Source: Streptomyces cadmiisoli (lineage in GTDB: Bacteria > Actinomycetota > Actinomycetes > Streptomycetales > Streptomycetaceae). Taken from it: 64,000 bases of DNA. Location: positions 1,674,001 to 1,738,000 of the forward strand of contig NZ_CP030073.1 in the NCBI RefSeq assembly GCF_003261055.1, written 5' to 3'. The stretch's first letter is position 1; every line of letters begins with the position of its first letter. Positions 43,647 to 55,314 of this stretch are shown here, one piece after another. The notes under the pieces were generated by a model. It worked only from the letters and a program-made list of their open reading frames with translations. It ran no database searches and was not told where the DNA came from. Made by a program: the position numbers and the translations under genes.

Positions 43647-45008
43647 TCAGGGGCCGCAGGCCTTGATCAGGGTCTCGACCTCGTCGGACACCGCCTGGGC
43701 GAACCGGTCCAGGTCCGGGACGGCCCGTGCGTCGGCGACGAGGCCGTAGTGGACCCGCCCGCGGTACGTCGACACGGCGACCGCGAGGGACTGGCCGCCG
43801 GCCAGCGGGGCGAAGGGGTAGACCTCGGTGAGCGGGTTGCCGCCGAGCGTCAGGCCGAGGCCGGGCAGCGGCACGCTGGTGACCAGGATGTCGAACCACA
43901 GCCGGGCGGCCTGGCCGACCAGCGGGCCGCCGAGCCGGTGGCCGAGCGCCGGTACATGGTCGGCGAGCAGCGCGACGGCACCCGCGCCCCGGTTGGGCCC
44001 GGCGTCCTTGTTGCGGTCCATGGCGGTACGGACCGCGCCCAGGCGGCTCAGCGGGTCGGGGTCGTCGACCGGAAGCCGTATCAAGTAACCGGACAGCCGG
44101 TTGCCCTGTGGGTGCGCGGTACGGGGGCGGCGCTTGGAGACGGGGATCAGGGCGCGCGGCGCGACCCCTTCGCTGCCGTCGCCGCGTTCGTCCAGCCAGC
44201 GGCGCAGGGCGCCCGCGACGACGGCGATCAGCACATCGTTGACGGTGCCGCCGACGGCCTTGCGGACCCGGTGCACGTCGTCGAGGTCGAGCACCACACC
44301 GGCGGTGCGGCGGGTGCCCGAGGACTCCGAGGCCAGGGCGGGCGACGAGCGCACGCCCAGGGTGGACAGCGCGACGGAGGCGCCGATGTCGAGCGCCCGG
44401 CCCACGTCGGACAGGGTGCCGCGCAGCAGCCCGGGCAGCCTGCGCACGTCCGGCAGCAGACCGCGCCTCGGCTCGGCGGGGCGCGGACGCCGCGCGGGCA
44501 GGTCGACCGGGTCCAGGACCGCGGCGGCCAGGGTCAGCGCGCGCAGGCCGTCGGCCAGGGCGTGGTGGAACTTGAACAGCACGGCGAACGACGTGCCGTC
44601 CTCGCCGGGCAGGACGTGCGCCTCCCACGGCGGCCGCTCGCGCTCCAGCGGGCGCTCCATGAGCCGGCCCGCCGCGGCCTGGAAGTCGGCGGTGGGGGCG
44701 TGCAGCCGGACGTGGTCGAGCGGGTCGAAGTCGGGGGCGGGCTCCCGGGCCGCGCCGCCGAAGGCGAGCGGCCGGCGCAGGCCGAAGGGGAACGGCTGCC
44801 GCAGGTCGAGCGGCCGCCACACGTCCCTGATCCGCATCCGCAGACCGGGCACCGCGGCGGCCCGCGCGGCGAGCAGGTCCGCGGCATGGGCGCCGGCGGT
44901 GGGCGTGCGGGTCGTGAAGACGCCGAGCGCGCCGAGATGCATGGGGTGCGTCTCGGACTCGATGTTCCAGAACGCCAGATCCAGTGGTGCGAGCAGGTCA
45001 GGAGTCAA
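43647..45008 (-). CDS. Wax ester synthase/diacylglycerol acyltransferase (WS/DGAT)
   Basis: A 453-residue acyltransferase. The active-site motif HHxxxDG is present as KFHHALADG. PLDLAFWNIESETHPMHLGAL at the N terminus, GTVNDVLIAVVAGALRRWL and PGLGLTLGGNPLTEVYPFAPL are further family hallmarks. Such enzymes make triacylglycerol or wax esters from acyl-CoA, a storage role common in Streptomyces. I prefer the TTG at 45008 (GAGG seven bases upstream) over the TTG at 45023, which has no ribosome site. It follows the SDR gene's upstream side by 106 bases on the same strand. Confidence 0.9.
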   Translation of the reverse strand: MTPDLLAPLDLAFWNIESETHPMHLGALGVFTTRTPTAGAHAADLLAARAAAVPGLRMRIRDVWRPLDLRQPFPFGLRRPLAFGGAAREPAPDFDPLDHVRLHAPTADFQAAAGRLMERPLERERPPWEAHVLPGEDGTSFAVLFKFHHALADGLRALTLAAAVLDPVDLPARRPRPAEPRRGLLPDVRRLPGLLRGTLSDVGRALDIGASVALSTLGVRSSPALASESSGTRRTAGVVLDLDDVHRVRKAVGGTVNDVLIAVVAGALRRWLDERGDGSEGVAPRALIPVSKRRPRTAHPQGNRLSGYLIRLPVDDPDPLSRLGAVRTAMDRNKDAGPNRGAGAVALLADHVPALGHRLGGPLVGQAARLWFDILVTSVPLPGLGLTLGGNPLTEVYPFAPLAGGQSLAVAVSTYRGRVHYGLVADARAVPDLDRFAQAVSDEVETLIKACGP

Positions 45009-45537
45009 GGGCTTGCCTCGCAACGACGACGGGGTGGGCCAGCAGTCAACCGCTCTCGGACGATTACGGTCAAGTACGATCAGGCTACGCTCAGTTAACA
45101 GCAGATTAAGTCCAGGCCTTCCTGAAAGGGGTGGGACTTATGTGACGTAAGGGTACGGAGTGACGAGGTCAGAGCCTCGTATCGGCATGAACGGAGGCCG
45201 GGTCCGGCGTGTCCGGGCGCGCTCGCGCCGCGCCGGAGCGTCCGCGCGGCGGCTGCCGCACGCCACGGCGGCGGGGCAGGTCTCGACCGCGCCGCGGGTT
45301 CCGCCCGGTCCCACGACGCGCCGGCCCGGTCCCACCTGGCCTCGGCGGCGCAACACCTCCGAAACCGGTCCCACGGCACCCCCGGCCTCGGCCGCACGAC
45401 ACCCGCGGGCCCGTCCCCCGGCGCCTCCGCCACCGGTCCGCGCCTGCGGTCCGCCCCCCGGCGCCCCGCGTCCAGCTCCACGGCGCCCCTGCCGCGGGCC
45501 GTCCGCTCCGCGGCGGCCGGGTTACGACACGGCCGGG
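45009..45537. other. 530-base gap without a supported gene
   Basis: The part next to the acyltransferase (45020-45150) is AT-richer and probably carries its promoter (GCTACGCTCAGTTAACAGCAGATTAAGTC on the plus strand, read in shorter pieces). The part from 45160 to 45530 is extremely GC-rich with Pro/Arg-like codons in every frame. It repeats CCGGTCCCAC at three places (around 45310, 45325 and 45365). No frame has a ribosome site plus plausible composition, so I call no gene. Confidence 0.5.
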
Positions 45538-45546
45538 CTACGACAC
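45515..45546. repeat. 16-base tandem duplication at the end of glgC
   Basis: GGCCGGGTTACGACAC (45515-45530) and GGCCGGGCTACGACAC (45531-45546) are adjacent direct copies with one difference. The second copy contains the glgC stop codon, and the first repeats it as a second in-frame stop. It looks like a recent local duplication. Confidence 0.8.
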
Positions 45547-46758
45547 GCGCTGGCCCTTGCCCAGCGCGATCACCCCACCCTTGGAGACGGTGTACAGCGC
45601 CGCGTCCCGGTCCGCGTTCACCCCGATCGTGGCGCCGGGCGGAACCTCGACGTTCTTGTCCAGCACGGCGCCGCGCACCACCGCGCCGCGCCCGATGTGG
45701 ACGTTGTCGTGCAGGACCGACCCCTGCACCACCGCTCCCGGGTCGACCACGACCCCCGGCGAGAGCACCGACCGCATGACCTGCCCCCGGATGAGGCACC
45801 CGGCGCTGATGATCGACTCGCCGGCGATGCCGCCCGCGTTGAAGCGTGCGGGCGAGAGCTGGTTGGAGTGGGTGTAGACCGGCCAGCTGCGGTTGTAGAG
45901 ATTGAAGGCCGGCCGCTCGGCGATGAGGTCCATATGGGCCTCGTAGTACGCGTCGAGGGTGCCGACGTCGCGCCAGTAGCCCCGGTCGCGGGTGGTCTCG
46001 CCGGGCACGTGGTTCTCGCCGAAGTCGTACAGGTGGGCCTCACCCCGCTCGGTGAGCTGCGGCAGGATCGAACCGCCCATGTCGTGCACGGACTTCTGGT
46101 CCTCGGCGTCCCGCTGGAGCGCCTCGAGCAGCACCTTGGTGGTGAAGACGTAGTTGCCCATGGAGGCGAGCACGCGGTCGGGATCGTCCGGCAGGCCGGA
46201 CGGGTCGGCGGGCTTCTCCAGGAACCGCTCGACGGTGCTGCCGTCCGAGCCCGGGGTGATGACGCCGAAGGACGACGACTCGGAGCGCGGCACGCGGATC
46301 CCGGCCACCGTCACGCCCGCGCCGGACTCGATGTGCCGGGCGAGCATCTGCCGCGGGTCCATCCGGTACACATGGTCGGCGCCGAACACCGCGACGTACT
46401 CGGGCTGTTCGTCGTGGATCAGGTTCAGCGACTGGAGGATGGCGTCCGCGCTGCCCAGGTACCAGCGCGGGCCGAGCCGCTGCTGGGCCGGCACCGGCGT
46501 GATGTAGTTGCCGAGCAGGCTGGACATCCGCCAGGTGGTGGTGATGTGCCGGTCCAGCGAGTGCGACTTGTACTGCGTCAGGACGCAGATGCGCAGGATG
46601 TCGCCGTTGACGAGGTTGGAGAGGACGAAGTCGACGAGACGGTACATGCCGCCGAAGGTGACCGCGGGTTTCGCGCGGTCCGCGGTCAGGGGCATCAGGC
46701 GCTTGCCCTCTCCGCCCGCCAGTACGATTCCGAGCACCGAAGGTCCGCCACGACGCAT
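45538..46758 (-). CDS. glgC: Glucose-1-phosphate adenylyltransferase
   Basis: A 406-residue ADP-glucose pyrophosphorylase. The nucleotidyltransferase motif is [26 protein letters not shown], followed by [28 protein letters not shown] (catalytic Asp region) and FLEKPADP (sugar-phosphate site). A left-handed beta-helix forms the C terminus ([32 protein letters not shown]). It makes ADP-glucose for glycogen or maltosyl-glucan synthesis. The ATG at 46758 is preceded by GGGAG. Its natural partner, the glycosyltransferase, lies 130 bases upstream on the same strand. Confidence 0.95.
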   Translation of the reverse strand: MRRGGPSVLGIVLAGGEGKRLMPLTADRAKPAVTFGGMYRLVDFVLSNLVNGDILRICVLTQYKSHSLDRHITTTWRMSSLLGNYITPVPAQQRLGPRWYLGSADAILQSLNLIHDEQPEYVAVFGADHVYRMDPRQMLARHIESGAGVTVAGIRVPRSESSSFGVITPGSDGSTVERFLEKPADPSGLPDDPDRVLASMGNYVFTTKVLLEALQRDAEDQKSVHDMGGSILPQLTERGEAHLYDFGENHVPGETTRDRGYWRDVGTLDAYYEAHMDLIAERPAFNLYNRSWPVYTHSNQLSPARFNAGGIAGESIISAGCLIRGQVMRSVLSPGVVVDPGAVVQGSVLHDNVHIGRGAVVRGAVLDKNVEVPPGATIGVNADRDAALYTVSKGGVIALGKGQRVS

Positions 46759-46888
46759 GGTCGCTCCCCTCACCCTGGTTGACCCATGACTGCCCCCGGC
46801 GGGGCCGACTAAGCCTGTTCGAGGATCTCCCGTTCGAAGCCGGCCGCGCCGGACGATCCGCCTCGGGACCGGACGCGCACCGCTTCCG

Positions 46889-48043
46889 TCACCGGCCTCC
46901 TTCCAGGACCTGCGCATAGAGCCGGGCCGTACAGCGCGCGACCGCGTCCCAGCCGAACTCCCCCACGGCGCGCTCCCGTCCCGCCTCGCCCATGCTCCGG
47001 GCCCCCTCCGGGTCGCCCAGCACGTCGTCGAGCGCTCGGGCGAGACCCCTCTCGAAGTCGTCGTCCACCGGCACCAGTACGCCCGTCTTGCCGTCCTCGA
47101 CGACCTCCGGGATGCCGCCCACCCGCGAGGCCACGACGGGGGTGCCGCAGGCCATCGCCTCCAGGTTGACGATCCCCAGCGGTTCGTACACCGAGGGGCA
47201 CACGAACACGGCCGCGTGCGTGAGGAGTTGGACGACCTCCGGACGCGGCAGCATCCGCGGGATCCAGTGCACCCCGTCGCGCCCGCGGCTCAGCTCCCGG
47301 TGCAGCTCACGGAACTCGCGGTCGATCTCGGGGGTGTCGGGCGCGCCCGCGCACAGCACCACCTGTGCGGCCGGGTCGATGTCCCGGACCGCGCGCAGCA
47401 GATGGGGCACGCCCTTCTGCCGGGTGATACGGCCGACGAACAGGACGTAGGGGCGGGCCGGGTCGATGCCGATGCGGGTCAGGACGTCGGTGCCGGGGTC
47501 CGGCCGGTACAGATCGGTGTCGATGCCGTTGTGCACGACGTGGACCCGGGCCGCGTCGAGCGCGGGATAGCAGGCGAGGATGTCCGCGCGCATGGCGCCG
47601 GACACGGCGATCACGGCGTCGGCGGCCTCGATCGCGGTGCGCTCCGCCCAGCTCGACAGGGCGTACCCGCCGCCGAGTTGCTCGGCCTTCCAGGGGCGCA
47701 GCGGCTCCAGGGAGTGCGCCGTCATCACGTGCGGCACGCCGTGCAGGAGCTTGGCGACATGGCCGCCGAGGTTGGCGTACCAGGTGTGCGAGTGGACGAG
47801 TTGGCGGTCGGCCAGCGCGGCGGCCATCGAGAGGTCGACCGAGAAGGTGCGCAGTGCGTCGTTGGCGCCGTCCAGCGCGGACCAGGGCCGGTGGCGTACG
47901 ACGCCGTCCGCGCGGCCCTCGCCCCAGCAGTGCACGTCGAGATCGACAAGAGATCTCAACTCCCGCGCCAGGAACTCGACATGGACCCCGGCGCCGCCAT
48001 AGACGTCCGGGGGGTACTCCCGGGTCAGCAGTCCCACTCGCAC
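46889..48043 (-). CDS. glgA: Actinobacterial glycogen synthase (GT4, GlgA/GlgM type)
   Basis: A 384-residue retaining glycosyltransferase, shorter than classical GT5 Glg[25 protein letters not shown] opens the N-terminal Rossmann domain. [21 protein letters not shown] and [35 protein letters not shown] carry the nucleotide-sugar site in the C-terminal domain. In mycobacteria the equivalent enzyme (GlgM) uses ADP-glucose and glucose-1-phosphate to make maltose-1-phosphate for GlgE; older annotation calls it glycogen synthase. The neighbouring glgC provides ADP-glucose. The start is GTG 48043. Confidence 0.88.
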   Translation of the reverse strand: MRVGLLTREYPPDVYGGAGVHVEFLARELRSLVDLDVHCWGEGRADGVVRHRPWSALDGANDALRTFSVDLSMAAALADRQLVHSHTWYANLGGHVAKLLHGVPHVMTAHSLEPLRPWKAEQLGGGYALSSWAERTAIEAADAVIAVSGAMRADILACYPALDAARVHVVHNGIDTDLYRPDPGTDVLTRIGIDPARPYVLFVGRITRQKGVPHLLRAVRDIDPAAQVVLCAGAPDTPEIDREFRELHRELSRGRDGVHWIPRMLPRPEVVQLLTHAAVFVCPSVYEPLGIVNLEAMACGTPVVASRVGGIPEVVEDGKTGVLVPVDDDFERGLARALDDVLGDPEGARSMGEAGRERAVGEFGWDAVARCTARLYAQVLEGGR

Positions 48044-48080
48044 CCGGAACCCCCTGTCTCAGTGGCTGGTTCCCTCATGG

Positions 48081-48857
48081 TCACCCAGATGCGGCGCGCG
48101 GGGAAGGGCCCGGGGGCCGGGTGAAGCAGCAGTCGCCGCACAGCCCGCCGCCGGGCACCCGGTAGTACAGGCAGCAGCTGCGGCGCCGGAACGCGGTGCC
48201 CTCCAGGGTGCCGGTTCCGGCGAGCCGGGGGCGGGCGAGGAGCTCGCCGGCCAGTGCTCGGGTCCGGGCGGCGGCCTCGGCACGGCCTGCGGCGCGCGCC
48301 CAGCGGTCCAGTTCCCGCACGGCACCCGCCAGCGCCGACGCGGCGTTGCCCCGGAGCAGACCGGACGCCAGCCCGTGACGGGTGCGCAGCAGGGCCTCGA
48401 GCGGGGCCAGATGGGCGTCGACCACGACATCCGCCACCGTCGACGCGTCCGCGGGCAGGGAACGCACCTCGGTGAGCCACAGGTCGTCGGGCGCGCCGGC
48501 GTCGGGGTCCCAGCGCAGCAGCCGCGGGTCGAGGTCCGGGATCCGGCCGTACAGCACGGCGCAGCCCAGGGCCGTGGACCACAGCCGTGCCGCGAGCCCC
48601 AGATGGGCGATCGAGGCGGCGATCCGCGCCTCGGGAGCGCGCAGGGCCGTCGCCACTTTCCGGACACGGAACCCCATGGGGTCCGCCAGGGGATCCCGGT
48701 CGTCCGCCGTGGTGCCGGCGTAGGCCCGGCCGAGGGTGGGCAGGGCCGTCGCGGGGCCGGCCGAGGGGTCCACGGTGGTGCGCAGGACGAAGAAGCCGCC
48801 GAGCGCGTTCAGGGCGGCGAGATCGGGTGCAAGGTCCACGAAGTGCAGTAGTACCAA
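48081..48857 (-). CDS. (2Fe-2S)-binding protein, FhuF-like ferric reductase
   Basis: A protein of up to 258 residues. The C terminus has RRSCCLYYRVPGGGLCGDCCF: the CC-x(10)-CxxC arrangement used by FhuF-type siderophore-iron reductases to hold a [2Fe-2S] cluster. The rest is a helical FhuF-like domain. It probably reduces ferric iron from imported siderophores in the cytoplasm. No siderophore transporter or obvious iron box is seen nearby. The start is uncertain: TTG 48857 has AGGGGA very close, GTG 48839 has none. It is 37 bases upstream of the glycogen synthase gene on the same strand. Confidence 0.82.
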   Translation of the reverse strand: MVLLHFVDLAPDLAALNALGGFFVLRTTVDPSAGPATALPTLGRAYAGTTADDRDPLADPMGFRVRKVATALRAPEARIAASIAHLGLAARLWSTALGCAVLYGRIPDLDPRLLRWDPDAGAPDDLWLTEVRSLPADASTVADVVVDAHLAPLEALLRTRHGLASGLLRGNAASALAGAVRELDRWARAAGRAEAAARTRALAGELLARPRLAGTGTLEGTAFRRRSCCLYYRVPGGGLCGDCCFTRPPGPSPRAASG

Positions 48858-49067
48858 GTCCCCTAGGGGATCGCGGCCGGGGGTACCCGTACCGGTTCAC
48901 CCACCTTGGGGATGACCGGGGGCCGGTCGTACTCCATCGGCAGTAGGACGTATTGCGTGCTCAGGGACGACGACGGGAACAGCGCGAGAAGGCATTGTGT
49001 TGGCCATGGAAGAGGACCGTTCGCCGCGCCGGCCCCGGCGCTCCCGCCCCACGCAGAGGAGCAGCTC

Positions 49068-51384
<2,317 letters not shown>

Positions 51385-51396
51385 TCAGGTGGGCCA

Positions 51397-51426
51397 AAAG
51401 TAGGGTCAGCGAACAGGCCATGACAA
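51397..51426 (-). promoter_or_regulatory. Candidate promoter of the Rpf gene
   Basis: On the minus strand TTGTCA (51426-51421) and TACTTT (51402-51397) are 18 bases apart, ending 33 bases before the ATG. The leader is too short and lacks the conserved blocks of the cyclic-di-AMP (ydaO) riboswitch known from other rpf genes. The rest of the 380-base gap up to gnd holds no gene. Confidence 0.4.
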
Positions 51427-51684
51427 GACGGCAATCAGCCGCCCGGTCAGGGCAAGTGGCGCGGAACGCACCCCCGTTGGCCGGTTCGAACACCGCCACG
51501 GTGAGGCACTTCGGCCCGTCCGTACGTACCTGGTGCCGTCGGGGCCGGACATGCGGACGGAGTAGCGGCACGTCAGGATGGCCGGGGGGTGATACTGGCG
51601 GAACGACCGGCACCGCCCTCGAACACCGGCGGTACCGACTCGCCCATCAGCACCACCGGAATACCGATCAGCACCATCGAACAC

Positions 51685-51703
51685 GCATCGGCATCACCGA
51701 TGC
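51685..51703 (+). promoter_or_regulatory. Hairpin in the gnd leader
   Basis: GCATCGG-CATCA-CCGATGC folds into a 7-bp stem with a 5-base loop, 44 bases before the gnd start. Similar ATCAGCACCA(C/T)C units repeat just upstream at 51649 and 51668. It may be an operator palindrome or an attenuating structure. Confidence 0.35.
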
Positions 51704-51746
51704 ACGATCTAAGGGATCCACTGGACCCCCTTGAGGAGCAGGCGGA

Positions 51747-53186
51747 ATGAGCACTTCAGCCCAGATCGGCGTCACGGGTCTCGCGGTCATGGGCCGCAAC
51801 CTCGCCCGCAACTTCGCCCGCAACGGCTACACGGTCGCCGTGCACAACCGGACGCCGTCCCGGATGCACGCGCTGGTCGAGGAGTTCGGCAGCGAGGGCG
51901 AGTTCGTCGGGGCCGAGACCGCCAAGGACTTCGTGGCTGCTCTGGAGCGGCCCCGGCGCCTGGTCATCATGGTCAAGGCGGGCGAGCCGACCGACGCGGT
52001 GATCCAGGAGTTCGCCCCGCTCCTCGAACCGGGTGACATGATCATTGACGGTGGCAACGCGCACTTCGCGGACACCCGGCGCCGGGAGAAGGAGCTGCGC
52101 GAGCAGGGCATCCACTTCGTCGGCACCGGCATCTCCGGCGGTGAGGAGGGCGCGCTGCACGGGCCCAGCATCATGCCGGGCGGTTCGAAGGAGTCGTACG
52201 AGTCCCTGGGCCCCATGCTGGAGAAGATCTCCGCGAAGGCGGGCGACGGGGCGCCGTGCGTGACGCACGTGGGTCCGGACGGAGCCGGGCACTTCGTGAA
52301 GATGGTGCACAACGGCATCGAGTACGCCGACATGCAGCTGATCGGCGAGGCTTACCAGCTGCTGCGCGACGTCGCCGGGTACTCGCCCGCCGAGATCGCG
52401 GAGATCTTCCGCACCTGGAACACCGGCCGGCTCGACTCGTACCTGATCGAGATCACCGCCGAGGTGCTCTCGCACGTCGACGCGGCGACCGGCAAGCCGT
52501 TCGTGGACGTGGTGCAGGACCAGGCGGAGCAGAAGGGCACCGGCCGCTGGACCGTGCAGATCGCGCTGGACATGGGCGTGCCGGTCTCCGGGATCGCGGA
52601 GGCGGTCTTCGCCCGCTCGCTGTCCGGGCACGCCGGGCTGCGCGAGGCGTCCCGCGGGCTGGCCGGTCCGAAGGCCTCGCCGCTGGACAAGGCGGAGGCC
52701 GCGGCGTTCGCCGACCGGGTGGAGCAGGCGCTGTACGCCTCCAAGATCGTGTCGTACACCCAGGGCTTCCACGAGATCGCCGCGGGCAGCGAGCAGTACG
52801 ACTGGAACGTCGACCTGGGGCGGATCGCCTCCATCTGGCGCGGCGGCTGCATCATCCGCGCGGCCTTCCTGGACCGCATCCGCGCCGCGTACGACGCCCG
52901 GCCGGACCTGCCGAGCCTGCTGTCGGACGAGACGTTCGCCCAGGAGATCGCGGCGGCCCAGGACGACTGGCGCGAGGTGCTCGTCGCCGCCACCCGGCAG
53001 GGCGTCCCGACGCCGGGCTTCTCCGCGGCCCTGGCGTACTACGACGCGCTGCGCGCCGAGCGGCTGCCGGCCGCGCTGACCCAGGGCCAGCGTGACTTCT
53101 TCGGCGCGCACACCTACCGGCGCACCGACCGCGACGGCTCGTTCCACACGCTCTGGGGCGGGGACCGCTCGGAGGTGTCGGCCTAG
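51747..53186 (+). CDS. gnd: NADP-dependent 6-phosphogluconate dehydrogenase (decarboxylating)
   Basis: A 479-residue enzyme of the pentose phosphate pathway converting 6-phosphogluconate to ribulose-5-phosphate, CO2 and NADPH. It is the long form. GVTGLAVMGRNLARNFARNG binds the cofactor and HNRTPSR gives the NADP preference. GTGISGGEEGALHGPSIMPGG and HFVKMVHNGIEYADMQLIGE contain the catalytic Lys and substrate-binding residues. The ATG follows GAGGAGCAGG. The gene is monocistronic and closed by the long hairpin at 53203. Confidence 0.95.
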   Translation: MSTSAQIGVTGLAVMGRNLARNFARNGYTVAVHNRTPSRMHALVEEFGSEGEFVGAETAKDFVAALERPRRLVIMVKAGEPTDAVIQEFAPLLEPGDMIIDGGNAHFADTRRREKELREQGIHFVGTGISGGEEGALHGPSIMPGGSKESYESLGPMLEKISAKAGDGAPCVTHVGPDGAGHFVKMVHNGIEYADMQLIGEAYQLLRDVAGYSPAEIAEIFRTWNTGRLDSYLIEITAEVLSHVDAATGKPFVDVVQDQAEQKGTGRWTVQIALDMGVPVSGIAEAVFARSLSGHAGLREASRGLAGPKASPLDKAEAAAFADRVEQALYASKIVSYTQGFHEIAAGSEQYDWNVDLGRIASIWRGGCIIRAAFLDRIRAAYDARPDLPSLLSDETFAQEIAAAQDDWREVLVAATRQGVPTPGFSAALAYYDALRAERLPAALTQGQRDFFGAHTYRRTDRDGSFHTLWGGDRSEVSA

Positions 53187-53202
53187 AGCCGGTCCGGTCC
53201 GG

Positions 53203-53244
53203 ACGAACGGGGTGGGCGGTCCCGTGACCGCCCACCCCGTTCGT
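53203..53244 (+). terminator. Strong terminator of gnd
   Basis: A perfect 19-bp inverted repeat (53203-53221 and 53226-53244) with a 4-base loop lies 17 bases past the gnd stop. The arms begin ACGAACGGGGTGGGCGG. There is no U-run, as usual in Streptomyces. Confidence 0.9.
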
Positions 53245-53309
53245 ATGCCGGTCGTGCGCCGGTCCTCGGTTGATGGGCCGTGATCGCCCGGCCCGGTCGT
53301 ACGGACCGG

Positions 53310-53552
53310 TCAGGTCAGCGGGGGCCCCGGCTCGGGGTTCGGCACCGGCTCCGGTCCCGGCGGGATCGGGGACGGGTCGGGCTCCGGGACGGGCTGCGGG
53401 CCGGGCGGCGGCGGGGCCGGGGGCGGCGCGGGTGGTTCGGGCGCCGGGCCCGGCTGCGGGGTGGGCACCGGGTCCGGGGGCTCCGGGGGAGGTCCCGGAG
53501 CGGGCCCCGGGGTGGGCCCGGGTGGTACCGGGTCGGGATACGGATTGGTCAT
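53310..53552 (-). CDS. Small proline-rich protein
   Basis: An 80-residue protein with GGAGGACAC before its ATG, so expression is plausible. More than half of the residues are Pro, mixed with Gly, Glu and a few Asp/Thr in the pattern PxPGP/PEPxPxP. There is no signal peptide, Cys or hydrophobic segment, so it should be an extended, disordered, acidic chain. Function unknown. It converges on gnd and is not clearly in an operon with the racemase-like gene upstream. Confidence 0.5.
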   Translation of the reverse strand: MTNPYPDPVPPGPTPGPAPGPPPEPPDPVPTPQPGPAPEPPAPPPAPPPPGPQPVPEPDPSPIPPGPEPVPNPEPGPPLT

Positions 53553-53833
53553 CGTGTCCTCCGGCCAGAGGTGAACGTCCGCTCTGGACTACTCCCCGCG
53601 TACCCGGCGTACCGTGCCGCCAGTCACCCGCCGGAGCCGCTGTGTGACCAGGGCCGGCGCCGGCCGGGCTGCCGGGTCAGCACGTCGGCTGGTCCGCGCG
53701 CCGGCCGGAGGGGGGACAGATATACGGCACCGGGTGACGGGCGAGTTTGCAGGGCCACGTGCCCGACGACCAAGGCGCGAACGACCGGATCCACGTCGGA
53801 CACGGTGTCCGCCCCACCGCACCGGCGGACGCG

Positions 53834-54481
53834 TCAGCGTGCCGACGCCGGAGCCACCGCCCGCGCCGCCGCCGCCAGACCCGGCCGAGGACTGGACAGG
53901 ACCGGCACCGCGACCTGCGCGACGTGCTGTGCCGCCGCCATCGAGGCCTGGGCGAGGACGATCGAGTCGGCGTCGGTGACGGTGCGCACGGCGTCGGCCA
54001 CCAGACGCACGTATCCCTCGCCGTCACCCGCCTCGAAGCGGGCCCAGGCACCCTCGACGACCAGGGTGCGCACCTCTACGGGGCGCCCGGCGCGCCGGGC
54101 CTCCTCCTCGACCAGCGACACCGTCGGGCCGAGCGTGCTGCCGAGCGCGGCGAGGACGACGACCCTGGGTCCGGCGGCCACCGCGGCGGCGGCCATCGGC
54201 CGGTCGACCCGCAGCACCGGGATCCCGGCCTCGGGACCGGCCGACTCCGCGACGCCGCCGAGGGTGGAGCAGGTGCACAGCACCGCCCGGGCACCGTCCG
54301 CGGCGGCCCGGCCGAGCACGGCCCGCACGTCGTCGGCCACCGACGACGGGCCGTCGCACCGGGCCCGGGTCAGCAGGTCCTCGTGGACGAGGTGCCGCAG
54401 TTCCAGACCCGGGTGCTCCTCGTCGCGCAGCGCGTCGAAGACCGGCACGTGGACCGGTGAGGTGTGCAGCAGTGCGAGCAT
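53834..54481 (-). CDS. Asp/Glu/hydantoin racemase-like protein
   Basis: A 215-residue protein of the aspartate/glutamate racemase fold: MLALLHTSPVHVPVFDAL, AVLCTCSTLGGVAESAG (first catalytic Cys position) and VVVLAALGSTLGPTVSLVEEE. The second catalytic position, normally a Cys, reads SIVLAQASMAAA, so a two-Cys racemase mechanism is doubtful. A role as an arylmalonate-decarboxylase-like or other enzyme is possible. The ATG at 54481 has only a weak GGGCGGG ribosome site. It lies 17 bases behind the GNAT gene and about 352 bases downstream in the panD direction. Confidence 0.7.
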   Translation of the reverse strand: MLALLHTSPVHVPVFDALRDEEHPGLELRHLVHEDLLTRARCDGPSSVADDVRAVLGRAAADGARAVLCTCSTLGGVAESAGPEAGIPVLRVDRPMAAAAVAAGPRVVVLAALGSTLGPTVSLVEEEARRAGRPVEVRTLVVEGAWARFEAGDGEGYVRLVADAVRTVTDADSIVLAQASMAAAQHVAQVAVPVLSSPRPGLAAAARAVAPASAR

Positions 54482-54498
54482 GCGGACGCCCGCCCCGC

Positions 54499-54843
54499 TC
54501 AGAACATCTCGGGGTGGGCCGCCAGCCACGTCTTCGCCGCGCGCAGCAGCTCGGGGTCGGCCGCCGGGGCCACGTCCGGGTGACGCTCGGCCCACTTGAC
54601 GACGTACGGGCACAGGGGCGCCACGGTGACGCCCTCGCGCTCGGCGATGGCGTACAGCTCGCGCGCCAGCGAACCCGCGATGCCCTTGCCCTCGTGGGCC
54701 GGCTCCACGATGGTGTGCACCGGCACCAGGGCGCGCTCGGGTGCGTCGAGGACGAAGTAGGCGATGTGGCCGACGACCTCGTCGCCGCCGAAGGCCTCCA
54801 GGCGGCCGGCCGCCCGGTCGTCGCGGATCTCGATGTCGCTCAT
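54499..54843 (-). CDS. Small GNAT-like acetyltransferase (YidJ/NATD1 type)
   Basis: A 114-residue protein of the compact GNAT family: RLEAFGGDEVVGHIAYFVLD, HTIVEPAHEGKGIAGSLARELYAIAEREGVTVAPLCPYVVKWAERHPD and WLAAHPEMF. The acetyl-CoA loop is EGKGIAGSLA, and PLCPYVVKW is the family's conserved end motif. Biological acceptor unknown. The ATG at 54843 has AGGAG seven bases upstream; the GTG at 54849 is less likely. It follows panD by 23 bases on the same strand. Confidence 0.88.
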   Translation of the reverse strand: MSDIEIRDDRAAGRLEAFGGDEVVGHIAYFVLDAPERALVPVHTIVEPAHEGKGIAGSLARELYAIAEREGVTVAPLCPYVVKWAERHPDVAPAADPELLRAAKTWLAAHPEMF

Positions 54844-54866
54844 GGGCACGCTCCTGGGTGCGAGGG

Positions 54867-55286
54867 TCAGGCCGACACGGCCTGGGGGCTGCGTTGCTGG
54901 TCCGAGCCGGGTACCGGCGCGGACGGGTCGGCACCCAGCGCCACGATCCGGTTGTCGCGGTCCACATGCACGACCCTCGGCTCCAGCGCCCGCGCCTCGG
55001 CGTCGGTGACCTGAGCGTAACTGATGATGATCACAAGATCGCCGGGGTGTACCAGGTGGGCCGCGGCACCGTTGATGCCGACGACACCGGATCCCCGCTC
55101 GCCCTCGATGACATAGGTCTCCAGCCGGGCGCCGTTGGTGACGTCGACGATGTGCACGAGCTCACCGGGCAGCAGATCGGCGGCGTCCAGCAGATCGGCG
55201 TCGATGGTCACGGATCCCACGTAGTGCAGGTCGGCCTGGGTGACGGTGGCGCGGTGGATCTTGGATTTGAACATTGTACGCAACAT
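54867..55286 (-). CDS. panD: Aspartate 1-decarboxylase precursor
   Basis: A 139-residue pyruvoyl enzyme making beta-alanine for pantothenate and Co[21 protein letters not shown] is the usual N terminus. The self-cleavage site Gly24-Ser25 is present in YVGSVTID, and Ser25 becomes the pyruvoyl group. [22 protein letters not shown] contains the conserved active-site segment. The ATG at 55286 follows GGGAG. It is the last core-genome gene before the accessory region and is read away from it. Confidence 0.95.
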   Translation of the reverse strand: MLRTMFKSKIHRATVTQADLHYVGSVTIDADLLDAADLLPGELVHIVDVTNGARLETYVIEGERGSGVVGINGAAAHLVHPGDLVIIISYAQVTDAEARALEPRVVHVDRDNRIVALGADPSAPVPGSDQQRSPQAVSA

Positions 55287-55314
55287 CGGGGCACTCCCAC
55301 AAGTAGGCTCCCTG

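Noticed and set aside
45160..46782. 540-residue plus-strand frame over glgC
   Set aside because: It is the antisense of glgC; its first 120 codons in the gap are Pro/Arg/Ala noise without a ribosome site.
48841..49067. DmdR/DtxR iron box in front of the FhuF-like gene
   Set aside because: The 19-base TTAGGTTAGGCTAACCTAA-like palindrome is not present; only CCCTAGGGG was seen, which is part of the ribosome-site region.
53187..53309. Additional small gene behind gnd
   Set aside because: The interval is dominated by the 19-bp terminator hairpin.
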